Assembly (NCBI GenBank): GCA_021029595.1 | Contig: JAJJOY010000008.1 | Location: forward strand, 1 to 64,000 | Reading direction: 5' to 3' | Source: Hominenteromicrobium mulieris | GTDB taxonomy: Bacteria; Bacillota; Clostridia; Oscillospirales; Acutalibacteraceae | DNA: 64,000 bases | Shown: piece by piece, positions 31,940 through 40,372 of the stretch | How the letters are laid out: every line of letters starts with the position of its first letter | Numbering within the stretch: position 1 is the first letter of the stretch | The notes under the pieces: model-generated | Seen by the model: the letters and a program-made list of their open reading frames with translations, nothing else | What the model was told of the DNA's origin: nothing | Databases searched by the model: none | Made by a program: the position numbers and the translations under genes

Positions 31940-32458
31940 ATGACCATAGGAGCCAAAATCGCCGCTTGCCGCAAACGCGCCGGCATGTCGCAGGAAAAGC
32001 TCGCAAACGAACTCAACATCTCGCGCCAGGCGGTTTCCCGCTGGGAAACGGGTGAAGCCGTGCCGGATACCGAAAAGGTTATTCAGCTAAGCCGCATTTT
32101 CCATGTCACGACCGATTATTTATTATTGGATATTGACGAAGCCCCGCAAAGCGCAGCCTCCGCCGAAAACAACAGAGAAACGGAACAGCGCGCCGCAGAA
32201 AAGCGAATGAAGCGCCAAAGCATGCGCATGCATTTCGGCTGGTTCCTGCTCATTTTCGGCATCATCTCGCTCAATGCAACGCTCGTCGGCGCGGGTCTTT
32301 ACGCGCAGACGCTCACGGAATGGCGGACAAACCTCGGCCGCTACGGCACCGCGCTGTTCGATTCCTGGATCTTAGCACTGTTCATCGTCAGTGCCGCCCT
32401 CACCCTCTGCGGCATCCTCATCCTCATCCGTGAATACATCTTTATCGGCAAAGAGTAA
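31940..32458 (+). CDS. XRE-type regulator with two C-terminal membrane segments
   Basis: This 172-aa protein has an AAAAGGAGG site. Residues 1-62 are a Cro/C1 helix-turn-helix (IAACRKRAGMSQEKLANEL and ISRQAVSRWETG). A linker leads to two hydrophobic segments (98-120 and 140-165). Membrane-tethered XRE proteins of this build often respond to envelope conditions. Own transcription unit, ended by a bidirectional terminator. Confidence 0.85.
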   Translation: MTIGAKIAACRKRAGMSQEKLANELNISRQAVSRWETGEAVPDTEKVIQLSRIFHVTTDYLLLDIDEAPQSAASAENNRETEQRAAEKRMKRQSMRMHFGWFLLIFGIISLNATLVGAGLYAQTLTEWRTNLGRYGTALFDSWILALFIVSAALTLCGILILIREYIFIGKE

Positions 32459-32473
32459 TAATTAGGGCAAAAT

Positions 32474-32508
32474 AAAAGCACGCAGGCTTGAATTCCTGCG
32501 TGCTTTTT
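32474..32508. terminator. Bidirectional intrinsic terminator
   Basis: AAAAGCACGCAGG pairs with CCTGCGTGCTTTTT around CTTGAATT. It separates the XRE gene from the convergent lysis-type operon. Confidence 0.85.
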
Positions 32509-32518
32509 CATTTTGTCA

Positions 32519-33874
32519 CTACGGAGAAAGCCCGCTAAGCCGCAGCAAAGCCTGCCATGTCAGCGGCCCTACGATGCCGTTCACGTCTAACCCTTCGTGC
32601 GCCTGCACGGCCTTCACGGCATTCTCCGTTGCTTCGCCGAAGATCCCGTCTTCCGCGACCTGCGGGATAAATGCGTTTTGTGCCGCTGCGCGGTTAATGA
32701 GCGATTGCAAATCTTCCACATCCGCGCCTGTGCGTCCCCTGAGGATTGCCCGCCCGGGGTAGATAAGACGACTTACGGACTTCCCGTTTTCCGTCGCCAT
32801 CGCCCGCGTGTCGCGGTAAACAGAAAGAAGCATATTCGCGCTTTGCCGGTTGAGTACGCCCGTCGGCTCCAGTCCGTACTGCGTTTGGAAGGCCATGAGC
32901 GAATTTTTCGTCCGTGCGTCAAATACGCCGTTCATCGCGGGCAGGGGAATGGAATTGTCAAAATACGCAATGATCGTCAGTAAGTTCTGCATCTGTTCTA
33001 CCGCCTTGCCGCTGTCTCCCTCTTTCAGCTCCGGCGGGTAGAATCGCTCGGCATCCTCGGGCGTGATGCCCTCGCTCATCAGCTCGTTTAATTGCTTGAT
33101 GCCGCTGTATATGAGCTTGATTTTGTACCATGTCGCCTTACCAACCACGCCGTCGGGCGTTAAATTGAAAATTTTCTGGAACGCCCGCACCGCATTTTCG
33201 GTCGGCAGGTCGTAATACACGCTGATCTGCGGAATGCGCGGAATCGCCGGGTAATTGTCGCCGATGCGGTTCAGCTCCCTTTGCAGCACGCGCACACTTT
33301 CGACGATGCTCCCAAGTCTTAACGCCACGCCGGGGTATGATTCCTCGTTGTTCCCAACAGGTGCGTTGAACACAATGTTGATGTCATCGCCGTAGAAACG
33401 CTGTAAAATCTCATACGGCACAAGCCCCTGCCGCGCTAATCCCACCGTGCCCCACTGCGAAAGCCCCGGGCATGTCGAGGTCGTGCCGTTGCAGTACTGC
33501 GTAAAATACGGCTGCACCGTGCCTTGCTTTACGACGTAATCGTTGAAAATATGATCGACGATCTGCGAGATGTTTTCAAAAATATCGCGGTTCAAAATAA
33601 ACTTCTGATCGTACTGCGTTATCGAGGTGATGTCAAAGTCATACCCGCGGCTGCGGTAATACTCCGTGTAAATGCGGTTCATTGCGTAAGAAATCTGCGC
33701 CAGAATATTCGCATGTATCGCGCTTTCCGGCCAGTTCGGGTAGATCTCGCTCGAAGCAACGTTTTTAATGTACGCCACAAACGGTACGCGCACATTCTCG
33801 GCCGGTTGGTCCGGCAGCCCAAGGTGCACCGTGATGTATTCCGGCACAACGGGCGTGTCTATATTGTTCGGCAT
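32519..33874 (-). CDS. SpoIID-like domain protein with three peptidoglycan-binding repeats
   Basis: This 451-aa protein starts at MPNNIDTPVVPEY, behind AGGTGAT. Residues about 30-170 follow the SpoIID/LytB pattern: ILAQISYAMNRIYTEYYRSRG, SITQYDQKF, CPGLSQWGTVGLA and EILQRFYGDDINI. Three PG_binding_1 units follow (about 190-260, 285-355 and 375-450; for example VFDARTKNSLMAFQTQYGL and IFGEATENAVKAVQ). SpoIID cleaves glycan strands. No signal peptide is visible, so export would need the holin or another route. It is the last gene of the LexA-box operon. Confidence 0.82.
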   Translation of the reverse strand: MPNNIDTPVVPEYITVHLGLPDQPAENVRVPFVAYIKNVASSEIYPNWPESAIHANILAQISYAMNRIYTEYYRSRGYDFDITSITQYDQKFILNRDIFENISQIVDHIFNDYVVKQGTVQPYFTQYCNGTTSTCPGLSQWGTVGLARQGLVPYEILQRFYGDDINIVFNAPVGNNEESYPGVALRLGSIVESVRVLQRELNRIGDNYPAIPRIPQISVYYDLPTENAVRAFQKIFNLTPDGVVGKATWYKIKLIYSGIKQLNELMSEGITPEDAERFYPPELKEGDSGKAVEQMQNLLTIIAYFDNSIPLPAMNGVFDARTKNSLMAFQTQYGLEPTGVLNRQSANMLLSVYRDTRAMATENGKSVSRLIYPGRAILRGRTGADVEDLQSLINRAAAQNAFIPQVAEDGIFGEATENAVKAVQAHEGLDVNGIVGPLTWQALLRLSGLSP

Positions 33875-33878
33875 AGCA

Positions 33879-34346
33879 TCACCTCTCACCGACCGCCAAA
33901 AACTGCACCGGCTGTATCGACGTCACACCGGGGAAAACAGGCACCGCGCGGTAAATTTCCGTGCGGCATCCCGGGTGGCTCACGCGTATATCGTAAAGCG
34001 CATACGGCATCTCGCCCGTCGGCGACTGCGCCAACGCGTTATTCGGCGCGGGCAGCAAAATGTCGCCGAAAACACCGCTCTCGTCCGTCATCCCGGCAGA
34101 AAACCGCCGCGTGCCGTCCGCAAAGTCGTGCGTCACAAGTACCGAAGCGCCGGGGACGGGGAATGTCCGCTGTCCCGCATACGCCTGCACGCGCAGCGTG
34201 CCCGTTTTGGAATTTAGCTGTTGAAACACCTCAAACGTGCACGCCTCGGGTGAGAGATCCTGCAAAGGATCGCGCCCCGCGCCGCCCTCCGGCGGATTTT
34301 CAATCGGCGCGTTCTCCGCTATGTTCCGCTTGACGTCTCTGTCCAT
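33879..34346 (-). CDS. Beta-sandwich (carboxypeptidase-regulatory-like) protein
   Basis: This 155-aa protein starts at MDRDVKRNIAEN, behind GGAGGG. A disordered N-terminus is followed by a domain with GTLRVQAYAGQRTFPVPGASVLVTHDF and later YDIRVSHPGCRTEIYRAVPVFPGV. This resembles a transthyretin-like/CNA-B-type fold used for surface or sugar contacts. It lies 4 bp upstream of the SpoIID-like gene and is likely its partner. Confidence 0.65.
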   Translation of the reverse strand: MDRDVKRNIAENAPIENPPEGGAGRDPLQDLSPEACTFEVFQQLNSKTGTLRVQAYAGQRTFPVPGASVLVTHDFADGTRRFSAGMTDESGVFGDILLPAPNNALAQSPTGEMPYALYDIRVSHPGCRTEIYRAVPVFPGVTSIQPVQFLAVGER

Positions 34347-34479
34347 AAAGTCCCTCCTTTTACCTAACCCCAGTATAAGCGGCAGAGGGGAAAAGAGTGC
34401 CCACTTTCGTTCGAGTAAATCTGCCATTGCAGCGCATAACGTCACATTTGAAATGTATAATTTGTGCACTGCAATGAGT

Positions 34480-35190
34480 TTAAGCTTTCTTCACCCAGTC
34501 CATCGCGATCCAGCCTCCGGCTTTGAGACGGCCCCAGCCTTTATGGGAGCCGGGGCCGCTGCGCTCTTCAACGATTGTGTAGCGCAGCGTATCTTTGATC
34601 TGCCCTAAAATGCCGTAGTTCGTGCTCGGACCCTTGCGGATGTTGAGCGCATCGCGGCAATTTTTGCGGATGAGATAGGGGGTAAACTTGCTCGCGACGG
34701 GCGTTTTTGCCGGCTCCATATAGCGTTTCACCATGCTCAAAAAGCGCTGCCAGCCGCGGTCGAGCGTCCTGTGCGGGCAGTACTTGCCGTCATAGTCCCG
34801 GTGCTTTGTCATCTTATCGATGCCCCAGCCGTACTTTTTGAGCAAACTCGCGGTGAACTCGGCCGCATTCTGCTCGGCCTTATCGAACTTTTCACCGCCC
34901 GATTTGGAATAACAAATTTCAATATGGATGCCCTCCATGTTGCCCTTGCCGTGCCCGTCGCCGCTTGCCCACGCGTTGCGGTTTTCCGGGATGCCCTGCA
35001 CAATGTTTACATCGTCCACCGCGTAGTGAAACGAGATCTCAAGGTCATTATACCGCATGTAGGAGATCTCATTTGCGGCGGGCGCATCGTTTGCCGTGTT
35101 GTGGATGACAACGCGCGTCGGTGTGCGGGTGTACGGGCATTTAATGGCATATTTGTCCTTCGGCACAAGATTTTCTTTGATCGGTACCAT
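34480..35190 (-). CDS. N-acetylmuramoyl-L-alanine amidase (endolysin-like)
   Basis: This 236-aa protein has an AAGGAGG site. The amidase_2/PGRP domain (about 20-150) shows the zinc ligands in VVIHNTAND (H30), TKHRDYDGKYCPHRTL (H129, C137 and H139 region) and SFHYAVDD. A C-terminal SH3-like domain follows (NIRKGPSTNYGILGQ, 185-236). The pattern is that of clostridial phage endolysins. It lies downstream of the holin gene in the LexA-box operon. Confidence 0.9.
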   Translation of the reverse strand: MVPIKENLVPKDKYAIKCPYTRTPTRVVIHNTANDAPAANEISYMRYNDLEISFHYAVDDVNIVQGIPENRNAWASGDGHGKGNMEGIHIEICYSKSGGEKFDKAEQNAAEFTASLLKKYGWGIDKMTKHRDYDGKYCPHRTLDRGWQRFLSMVKRYMEPAKTPVASKFTPYLIRKNCRDALNIRKGPSTNYGILGQIKDTLRYTIVEERSGPGSHKGWGRLKAGGWIAMDWVKKA

Positions 35191-35199
35191 AGCTCCTCC

Positions 35200-35307
35200 T
35201 TACGCTTTTACGCCCCGGATTTTGACCTTGCTGCCCTTTGTGCCAAGGCTCAAAGGGGCCTCGACATTATAGGCATTGCAGTTTTTCAATCTCATTTCAT
35301 GTGTCAT
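35200..35307 (-). CDS. 35-aa hypothetical protein between holin and amidase
   Basis: ATG at 35307 behind AAGGAAG encodes a basic 35-residue protein starting MTHEMRLKNCNAYNVEAPLS and ending VKIRGVKA. It overlaps the holin end by 11 bp and lies 9 bp before the amidase. It could be a lysis regulator; no family is recognised. Confidence 0.5.
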   Translation of the reverse strand: MTHEMRLKNCNAYNVEAPLSLGTKGSKVKIRGVKA

Positions 35308-35755
35308 GTTCGTCTTCCTTTTCGTTCACGGTGCTTTTCAGGCGAGAAAGTAATCGATTGAGGCGAGGAAAGCCCGGCACACCGATGGCGGCTAAGTTTT
35401 CCAGCACCGAGATGAGCTCGTTGATGATGAGCCAAACGGTGACGAGCAGGCCGCAGAAAAGCTCGATGTGCAGGTCGATGCCTGCCTGCTTCAGTGCGCC
35501 GTGCAGCAGGTAATCCACCGCCGCGCCTACGGCGACCATGGCCATATAGCAAAGCTTTTTGAGAATACCCTTCACGCCGATGCGCGAGCTGAGCTGTGAG
35601 AAAATATAGGCTTTTGTCATGCCGGTGAGGTAATCAAGCACCATGGCAAAAAATAGCACCAAAAGCGGCTGCGTCAGCATACCAAAGTACGAGGAAAGCC
35701 CTGCCAACACCACGGTAAAAGCGGTTTTTAACATAGTCGGTTTCATAAATTCCAA
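35297..35755 (-). CDS. Phage-type holin (TcdE/Holin 4 family)
   Basis: This 152-aa protein starts at TTG, with AAGGAG five bases upstream. Three hydrophobic segments are visible (about 8-28, 32-50 and 70-130), with FFAMVLDYLTGMTKAYIF and GVKGILKKLCYMAMVAVGAAVDYLL typical of the holin 4/TcdE group, and a charged C-terminal tail. TcdE-like holins release endolysins or large toxins. Its position before an amidase fits a lysis cassette. Confidence 0.9.
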   Translation of the reverse strand: MEFMKPTMLKTAFTVVLAGLSSYFGMLTQPLLVLFFAMVLDYLTGMTKAYIFSQLSSRIGVKGILKKLCYMAMVAVGAAVDYLLHGALKQAGIDLHIELFCGLLVTVWLIINELISVLENLAAIGVPGFPRLNRLLSRLKSTVNEKEDEHDT

Positions 35756-35884
35756 ATAAACTCCTTTTCAAAGTCTCCGTTTTCACCGCGGTGCGGCACG
35801 GCAAAACGGGCGGCGTCTGCCGTGCGGAGCAGATGCCGAAATTCAGGAAAAGAAAAGAGACCCCACGACTTTGCCGCGGCAGTC

Positions 35885-36331
35885 TCAAATTCTTTTGACA
35901 AGGGGAAGTGTGCGCGGGGAGGATCCCCGCTTTTTAAAAGGCGAAACGGCGGAAAGCGAAACGCTTTCAATCGCTTTTCGGTGCAGCCGCCGCATGTGGC
36001 GGTCCGAGTAGTGCATGCGCGCTGCAATCTCCTTGAGGTCGAGCGCACAGATGTAATGCTGTGTCAAAATCTCACGCAAAGCGGCACTTTCCACCGTGTC
36101 TATGGCGGCTTCAATTTCTGCCTGCCTTGTGCAAAGCACGCGTATGGCGTCTTTTGCTGCGCATATCGCGTGCTCTAAGTGAAAAAGAAGGTCGGTATTT
36201 CCTTCCAAAATCAGCGCTTCTTTGCGCGCTGTCAGCCGGGTGAGCTCCGCCCTGCGTACACGGAGGTCGAGCTCCGTGTAGCGGTAGGCGGATAAAAACG
36301 CCTTCACGGCGTTAAATTCTGTATCGGTCAA
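35885..36331 (-). CDS. DUF1492/sigma-70 region 4-like phage regulator
   Basis: This 148-aa protein has a long helical N-terminus, then ILTQHYICALDLKEIAARMHYSDRHMRRLHRKAIESV (about 94-130). This is the sigma region 4-type helix-turn-helix of DUF1492/ArpU-like late-gene regulators of Firmicutes phages. It overlaps the upstream gene by 4 nt. It probably controls the lysis genes, or is a leftover of a phage late-gene activator. Confidence 0.75.
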   Translation of the reverse strand: MTDTEFNAVKAFLSAYRYTELDLRVRRAELTRLTARKEALILEGNTDLLFHLEHAICAAKDAIRVLCTRQAEIEAAIDTVESAALREILTQHYICALDLKEIAARMHYSDRHMRRLHRKAIESVSLSAVSPFKKRGSSPRTLPLVKRI

Positions 36332-36558
36332 GACTGCACGACCTCTCGCAGGCGGTCTGCAAACTGGTCTGAAAGGGAATATATGTTCTTCATTTCTTCA
36401 CGGTTCGGCAGCCCCGTAAAATTCTGCACACTGCGGCGCACGGAGGTGCTTTTCGCGCGGTGCGCAGATTTCGCTACAAGAGAGATCAAGAAAACCGCAC
36501 CCTGTGCAAGCGCGATTAACAGGCAGGAAACGGCAATACTAAAGAGAAACAGAATCAT
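36328..36558 (-). CDS. Small membrane protein, first gene of the LexA-box operon
   Basis: This 76-aa protein begins MILFLFSIAVSCLLIALAQG, a membrane segment or signal anchor, and has a charged helical tail (SVRRSVQNFTGLPNREEMKNI). It is the first gene after the LexA-box promoter. Function unknown. Confidence 0.6.
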   Translation of the reverse strand: MILFLFSIAVSCLLIALAQGAVFLISLVAKSAHRAKSTSVRRSVQNFTGLPNREEMKNIYSLSDQFADRLREVVQS

Positions 36559-36635
36559 AAAAATACCCCCATCCGAGTTTCGCTTGTGCGTTGATGCATG
36601 GTACAGACGGTTCTGTGCGGCATATCAGCGCTTTA

Positions 36636-36649
36636 CGAACGTTTGTTTC
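36636..36649 (-). promoter_or_regulatory. LexA/DinR-type box (proximal)
   Basis: CGAACGTTTGTTTC matches the Gram-positive SOS box (CGAAC-N4-GTTYG-like). It lies just downstream of the -10 of the lysis operon promoter, a classic repression position. Confidence 0.75.
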
Positions 36650-36662
36650 TTTGCTATCTCGT

Positions 36663-36691
36663 ATTATAAACAAACGTTCGCAATTTGTCAA
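36663..36691 (-). promoter_or_regulatory. Perfect sigma-A promoter with an internal SOS box
   Basis: On the minus strand TTGACA (36691-36686), 17 bp, TATAAT (36668-36663). A second SOS-type box, CGAACGTTTGTTTA (36680-36667), fills the spacer and touches the -10. This arrangement predicts tight LexA repression and strong induction by DNA damage. Confidence 0.8.
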
Positions 36692-36757
36692 TCGAACATT
36701 CAAAGATTTTTCGGAAAACGAGGTTTTAAAGGGCAGGTGTCTGCTTTTTGCGACACC

Positions 36758-39700
36758 TCAAGAAGATTTGAAAAGATGTCCTTGACAAGGGGAAAAGGGC
36801 TGAAACAGCACGATCTTACCCCATTTTTCCGTATCCCGATTACAGTAATACGCGTGGATGCTGTCCTTTTGCGGGACGTCAAAGGCTGTTGCTGTAATGC
36901 GGGCGGTATCGGGCAGGGCGGCACGCAGATTTTCGCTGTCGCCGACGGCTGTAATATGGATGGGCGCAAGCGCCAAAAGCTGGGGCAGCTCGCTGCGCAC
37001 GATTTTGCACCGGCGCTCAAACACGACGGAAAGGCGGCTGTGTGCGACGGCGTTTTTGAGAAGCGCCGCGTCCGCGGATGGGCGCAGTGTGCCGAGCGGC
37101 TGGGTGAATTCTTTTTCCGCGCTCATCTTCAAAAACACGTTGACGGCGCGATTTTGACCTTCCCGAAGCTGACGGGAAAGCGCTTCTCTCTGTGCGGCAA
37201 GTGTGGTATAAACCGTGGCGGTTTCCGGGCAAAGCCGCAGTAGCGGGTGATTTTCTGCGCAGAAAATATGCAGCGAAAGCCCTTCCTGTTCCGCAAACCG
37301 CGCGGCGCTGCACAGCACAGAGGCCGGCACGCGCAGGTCGCTGCCCGTGCACAGAATGTGCGTGCCGTTCGGTGTAAACGAGACAAGGCCGTTGTCTTTT
37401 AAGCTATCCGCATCGGAAGCGGCGCGGTCCTTATGCAGGCATACGGAGTCGCCGAAGGTGACTTCGCCGTGCGGGAGTGCGCTCGGTGCAGCACGGGAGG
37501 CGGCGTTATGCCGCAGCCACGCGGTTTCGCCCGTACCGTTTACGCGTGGCAGCAGGCTGCACATGCGCCCGATGAGGTCATCCCCGGCGTAAAAGCATTG
37601 CACGGAGACGGTGGCGCGCTCGGTTTGGCCCGCTTCGTCGTTTAAAAGCGCGTGGCCGGTTTTCAGCAGCACGGCAGCCGCAATGCCGGCGTTTTCGCGC
37701 CCGGTATCGACCGCGCGGTCGCTGAAAAGGCGGCGGGCGGCGGCAGGCGGGCAGCGGAAAACGAGACGTGTGGAAAAGTGGTCCTTCAGCTCGGCCGTGA
37801 ACGTGTTGCGCGCGCTTTCGCTTACGCCGCGCTGGCTCGCCATGATGAGGTGTACGCCGTAGGTGCGCCCTTTGCGGACAATCTCGCTTAAAAGCGCGGC
37901 GGTCTCTGTGTTGCCCTCAAAAAGCGACTGGTATTCGTCAATCATAAGCAAAATGCGCGGCAGAATTTCGGACAACGCACCCGTTTCGCGCTGCACGGCG
38001 CGGTAGGTCTCGTACTTGCGGATGAGGCGGCCGGTCTCGGCGGAAAGTGTCATAAAGCAGCTTTGGCGGCGGTGCAGCTCCGAAACGTAGTACCGAAGAA
38101 AGGATGCGGCGCAATCGGGGTCATCGTTTTCAACGACGGCTTCGACTGCGGGCAGGCACGATGCGCCGTAAAGCGCGAACTCCGCGCCCTCTTTGAAATC
38201 GGCAATGGCGAGCTTTACTTCGTCCGGCGTGTAGTTTGCGAAAATTTGCAGGGCAACGGTATGCAGAAGTGCGCTTTTGCCGGAGTTTACATCGCCGATG
38301 ACGAGCGCATACGGCTTTTCTTCCGTAAACGCAAGCGTGACGGGCTGACGAGTGACATCGCTTTGGCCGATGGGAAGGAAAATGCCCGCTTCGCTGCTCT
38401 TTTTCTGCCAGCCTTCGGCATGCGGCAGACGAGCGTTGAGGGACAGCACGGCGGCTTTTTTAACCTGCGCGGTGACGGCGGAAAGCGCTGCTGCGCGGCG
38501 GGCAGGGAGATCCTCCGGCGGGACGGTGAAAACGTCTTCGGAGATATAAATTCCGTTGTTTTTTGCGGTGCAGCACGCGGCGTTTTGCACGAGCGCGGGG
38601 AATTTCTGTTGAAAACCGTGCGGCAGGGAGATTGCCTTGCGCACGGAAACGAGCACGCGCACGCAGGTGTTGGCGCGCATGAGCCGGATAAGGTCTTCCA
38701 GCGTCTGCTCCGGGATATTCTGCTCCATGTTTTCGATGAAAACGTAATGCATGGCATTTGGTGCATTTTCTGCGGCGGCGCGACACAAGGCCTCTATGCC
38801 GCGGGTAAAATCCTGTGCACTGCACCAAATTTCCGCGCGGCCGCTCGGCGTAAACGCAGCGAAAACGTCCTTGTACGCATTGCCGCAGTGGGCGGGATCT
38901 GCAAGGTGCACGACGGCGGCAGGATCGCTTTTAAGCAGATCGAGCGCCAAACTGCAAAAGAGCGCGTGCGGGGCGGTGTTATCCGTTAAAAACAGCACGC
39001 TGCAGTCGAGCCTTGTACAGGTAAGCGGCGCTGTAAACATTTTGCCGGAGGGGAGCGCGATGCGCAGCGTGCCGAGGGAAAGCGGGGCATGTCCGGCGTT
39101 TTCGGCGAAAATTGTAGCGCTTGGCGGTGTGCAGAGCACAGCGTTTGTGCGGGTGATTGCGGTTTCGGTATCGGCCTTTAATTTTTGCAGAATCTTCGCG
39201 CGGCGATTGGTACATTCGGCTTCAATCTGCCGCGTTTTGCGCGTGCAGACAGCGTGGGCGCGGGCGTTTTTTTCGGTAAACGCGGGCGCGTTTTCTATGG
39301 CCTCCGCGCAGCGGCGCATGTGCGCGTAGGCGTCGAGGATGGGCATGTAGAGCGATTTGCGGAAATCCGGAGAAACGGAGCCGATGAGCCCCGCGGCGTC
39401 CGGCAGCAAAAACGCGTTTTTGATTTTCTTTGCGCCGGATTGAATGGCGGAAAGCGCTTTTTGCATGCGTGCAATGAGTGCTTCCGCGCACACGTTTGCG
39501 GTGTTGTACGGCTTTTGCATGGCGGCGGAAAAATACTGCGGCTGCATGCGGTGAAAGTGCGGATCGAGAATGTCGTTCATCGCAATCTCGGCGGCGGAAA
39601 GCAGGCTTTCGGCATCGCCTTTAAGTGTATCGTACTCGTGCGCGAAGTCTTCTAAAAGCTCGTCGGTGGCGTCCTGTACGGCGCAGACGCGGCGTTCTCT

Positions 39701-39829
39701 GTTTTGGTCGTTCAGGCGCAGCGCGGTGCGGGTCTCCGCTTCCATGCGGCGGAGCGTTTCATGCAGCGCGGAAAGCGAAGCGGCGGTGCCGTTTAACGTG
39801 CGGAAAACGGCGGAAAACGGTGCATTCAT
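36758..39829 (-). CDS. FtsK/SpoIIIE-type ATPase (type VII secretion-like)
   Basis: This 1023-aa protein has a helical N-terminal part (1-225, coiled-coil type) and a middle domain (240-480) containing a degenerate ATPase-like pattern. An intact FtsK/SpoIIIE motor follows: Walker A GDVNSGKSALL (512-522), AIADFKEGAEFALY (541-554), Walker B ILLMIDEYQ (626-634) and VRKGRTYGVHLIMASQR (651-667). A weaker third domain lies after 800. No N-terminal membrane segments are seen, unlike DNA translocases. EssC/EccC motors of type VII secretion have multiple such domains. It is last in a three-gene operon with a membrane protein that could anchor it. Confidence 0.82.
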   Translation of the reverse strand: MNAPFSAVFRTLNGTAASLSALHETLRRMEAETRTALRLNDQNRERRVCAVQDATDELLEDFAHEYDTLKGDAESLLSAAEIAMNDILDPHFHRMQPQYFSAAMQKPYNTANVCAEALIARMQKALSAIQSGAKKIKNAFLLPDAAGLIGSVSPDFRKSLYMPILDAYAHMRRCAEAIENAPAFTEKNARAHAVCTRKTRQIEAECTNRRAKILQKLKADTETAITRTNAVLCTPPSATIFAENAGHAPLSLGTLRIALPSGKMFTAPLTCTRLDCSVLFLTDNTAPHALFCSLALDLLKSDPAAVVHLADPAHCGNAYKDVFAAFTPSGRAEIWCSAQDFTRGIEALCRAAAENAPNAMHYVFIENMEQNIPEQTLEDLIRLMRANTCVRVLVSVRKAISLPHGFQQKFPALVQNAACCTAKNNGIYISEDVFTVPPEDLPARRAAALSAVTAQVKKAAVLSLNARLPHAEGWQKKSSEAGIFLPIGQSDVTRQPVTLAFTEEKPYALVIGDVNSGKSALLHTVALQIFANYTPDEVKLAIADFKEGAEFALYGASCLPAVEAVVENDDPDCAASFLRYYVSELHRRQSCFMTLSAETGRLIRKYETYRAVQRETGALSEILPRILLMIDEYQSLFEGNTETAALLSEIVRKGRTYGVHLIMASQRGVSESARNTFTAELKDHFSTRLVFRCPPAAARRLFSDRAVDTGRENAGIAAAVLLKTGHALLNDEAGQTERATVSVQCFYAGDDLIGRMCSLLPRVNGTGETAWLRHNAASRAAPSALPHGEVTFGDSVCLHKDRAASDADSLKDNGLVSFTPNGTHILCTGSDLRVPASVLCSAARFAEQEGLSLHIFCAENHPLLRLCPETATVYTTLAAQREALSRQLREGQNRAVNVFLKMSAEKEFTQPLGTLRPSADAALLKNAVAHSRLSVVFERRCKIVRSELPQLLALAPIHITAVGDSENLRAALPDTARITATAFDVPQKDSIHAYYCNRDTEKWGKIVLFQPFSPCQGHLFKSS

Positions 39830-39852
39830 GGGAAAACTCCTTTTCGAAAAAT

Positions 39853-40362
39853 TTAGCCGAACGCCATTTTGACGAGCCCGATGATGCCGAGCACGAGCAC
39901 GGCAAGCGCGAGCGCCATAAGGATGGGCGCGGCCATGAGTACGAACACGGCGGCGGGCGGCGCAAAGCAGCAGATGGAGACGGTGCAGAGGTAGGCAAGC
40001 ACGTTATAGCGGTGCTTTTTCGCGCCCGTTTTGCCGTAAAGATAGATGCAGAATACGGTTAGGGTGATAACGAGCGCTTTGGCGTGCTCAAACACGAACT
40101 GCTGTACGTAGTCCTCCAAAAAATCGAGGTGTGCGGGCGGGGTGAACGCTGCCTGCATCTCATGAAACACGCAAACAGCAGCAAAGACGGAAGCGGAAAG
40201 CGCGAAAAGCCAGTAAACGAATTGGCGCGCAAAGCTGACTTCGGGGGTGTCTTCGGCGGTGGTATCGGCAACGGCGGGGGCTGCGGTGTGCTGTGTGCGG
40301 CTGCGGTGCTCGGCTTCGCGGTCGTGGATGGTGCCGTCTTCGGCAATGTAATAATCCGGCAT
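39853..40362 (-). CDS. Membrane protein of the FtsK-like operon
   Basis: This 169-aa protein starts at MPDYYIAEDGTIHD, behind GGAGG. About 45 soluble residues lead to four hydrophobic segments (47-67, 92-110, 118-140 and 142-168). It has no known domain. It lies 23 bp before the FtsK-like ATPase, so it may form the membrane platform of that motor. Confidence 0.7.
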   Translation of the reverse strand: MPDYYIAEDGTIHDREAEHRSRTQHTAAPAVADTTAEDTPEVSFARQFVYWLFALSASVFAAVCVFHEMQAAFTPPAHLDFLEDYVQQFVFEHAKALVITLTVFCIYLYGKTGAKKHRYNVLAYLCTVSICCFAPPAAVFVLMAAPILMALALAVLVLGIIGLVKMAFG

Positions 40363-40372
40363 AAGAGCCTCC

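Noticed and set aside
32519-36558. Complete prophage
   Set aside because: Holin, amidase and a late-regulator-like gene are present, but no integrase, terminase, portal, capsid or tail gene occurs near them in the window.
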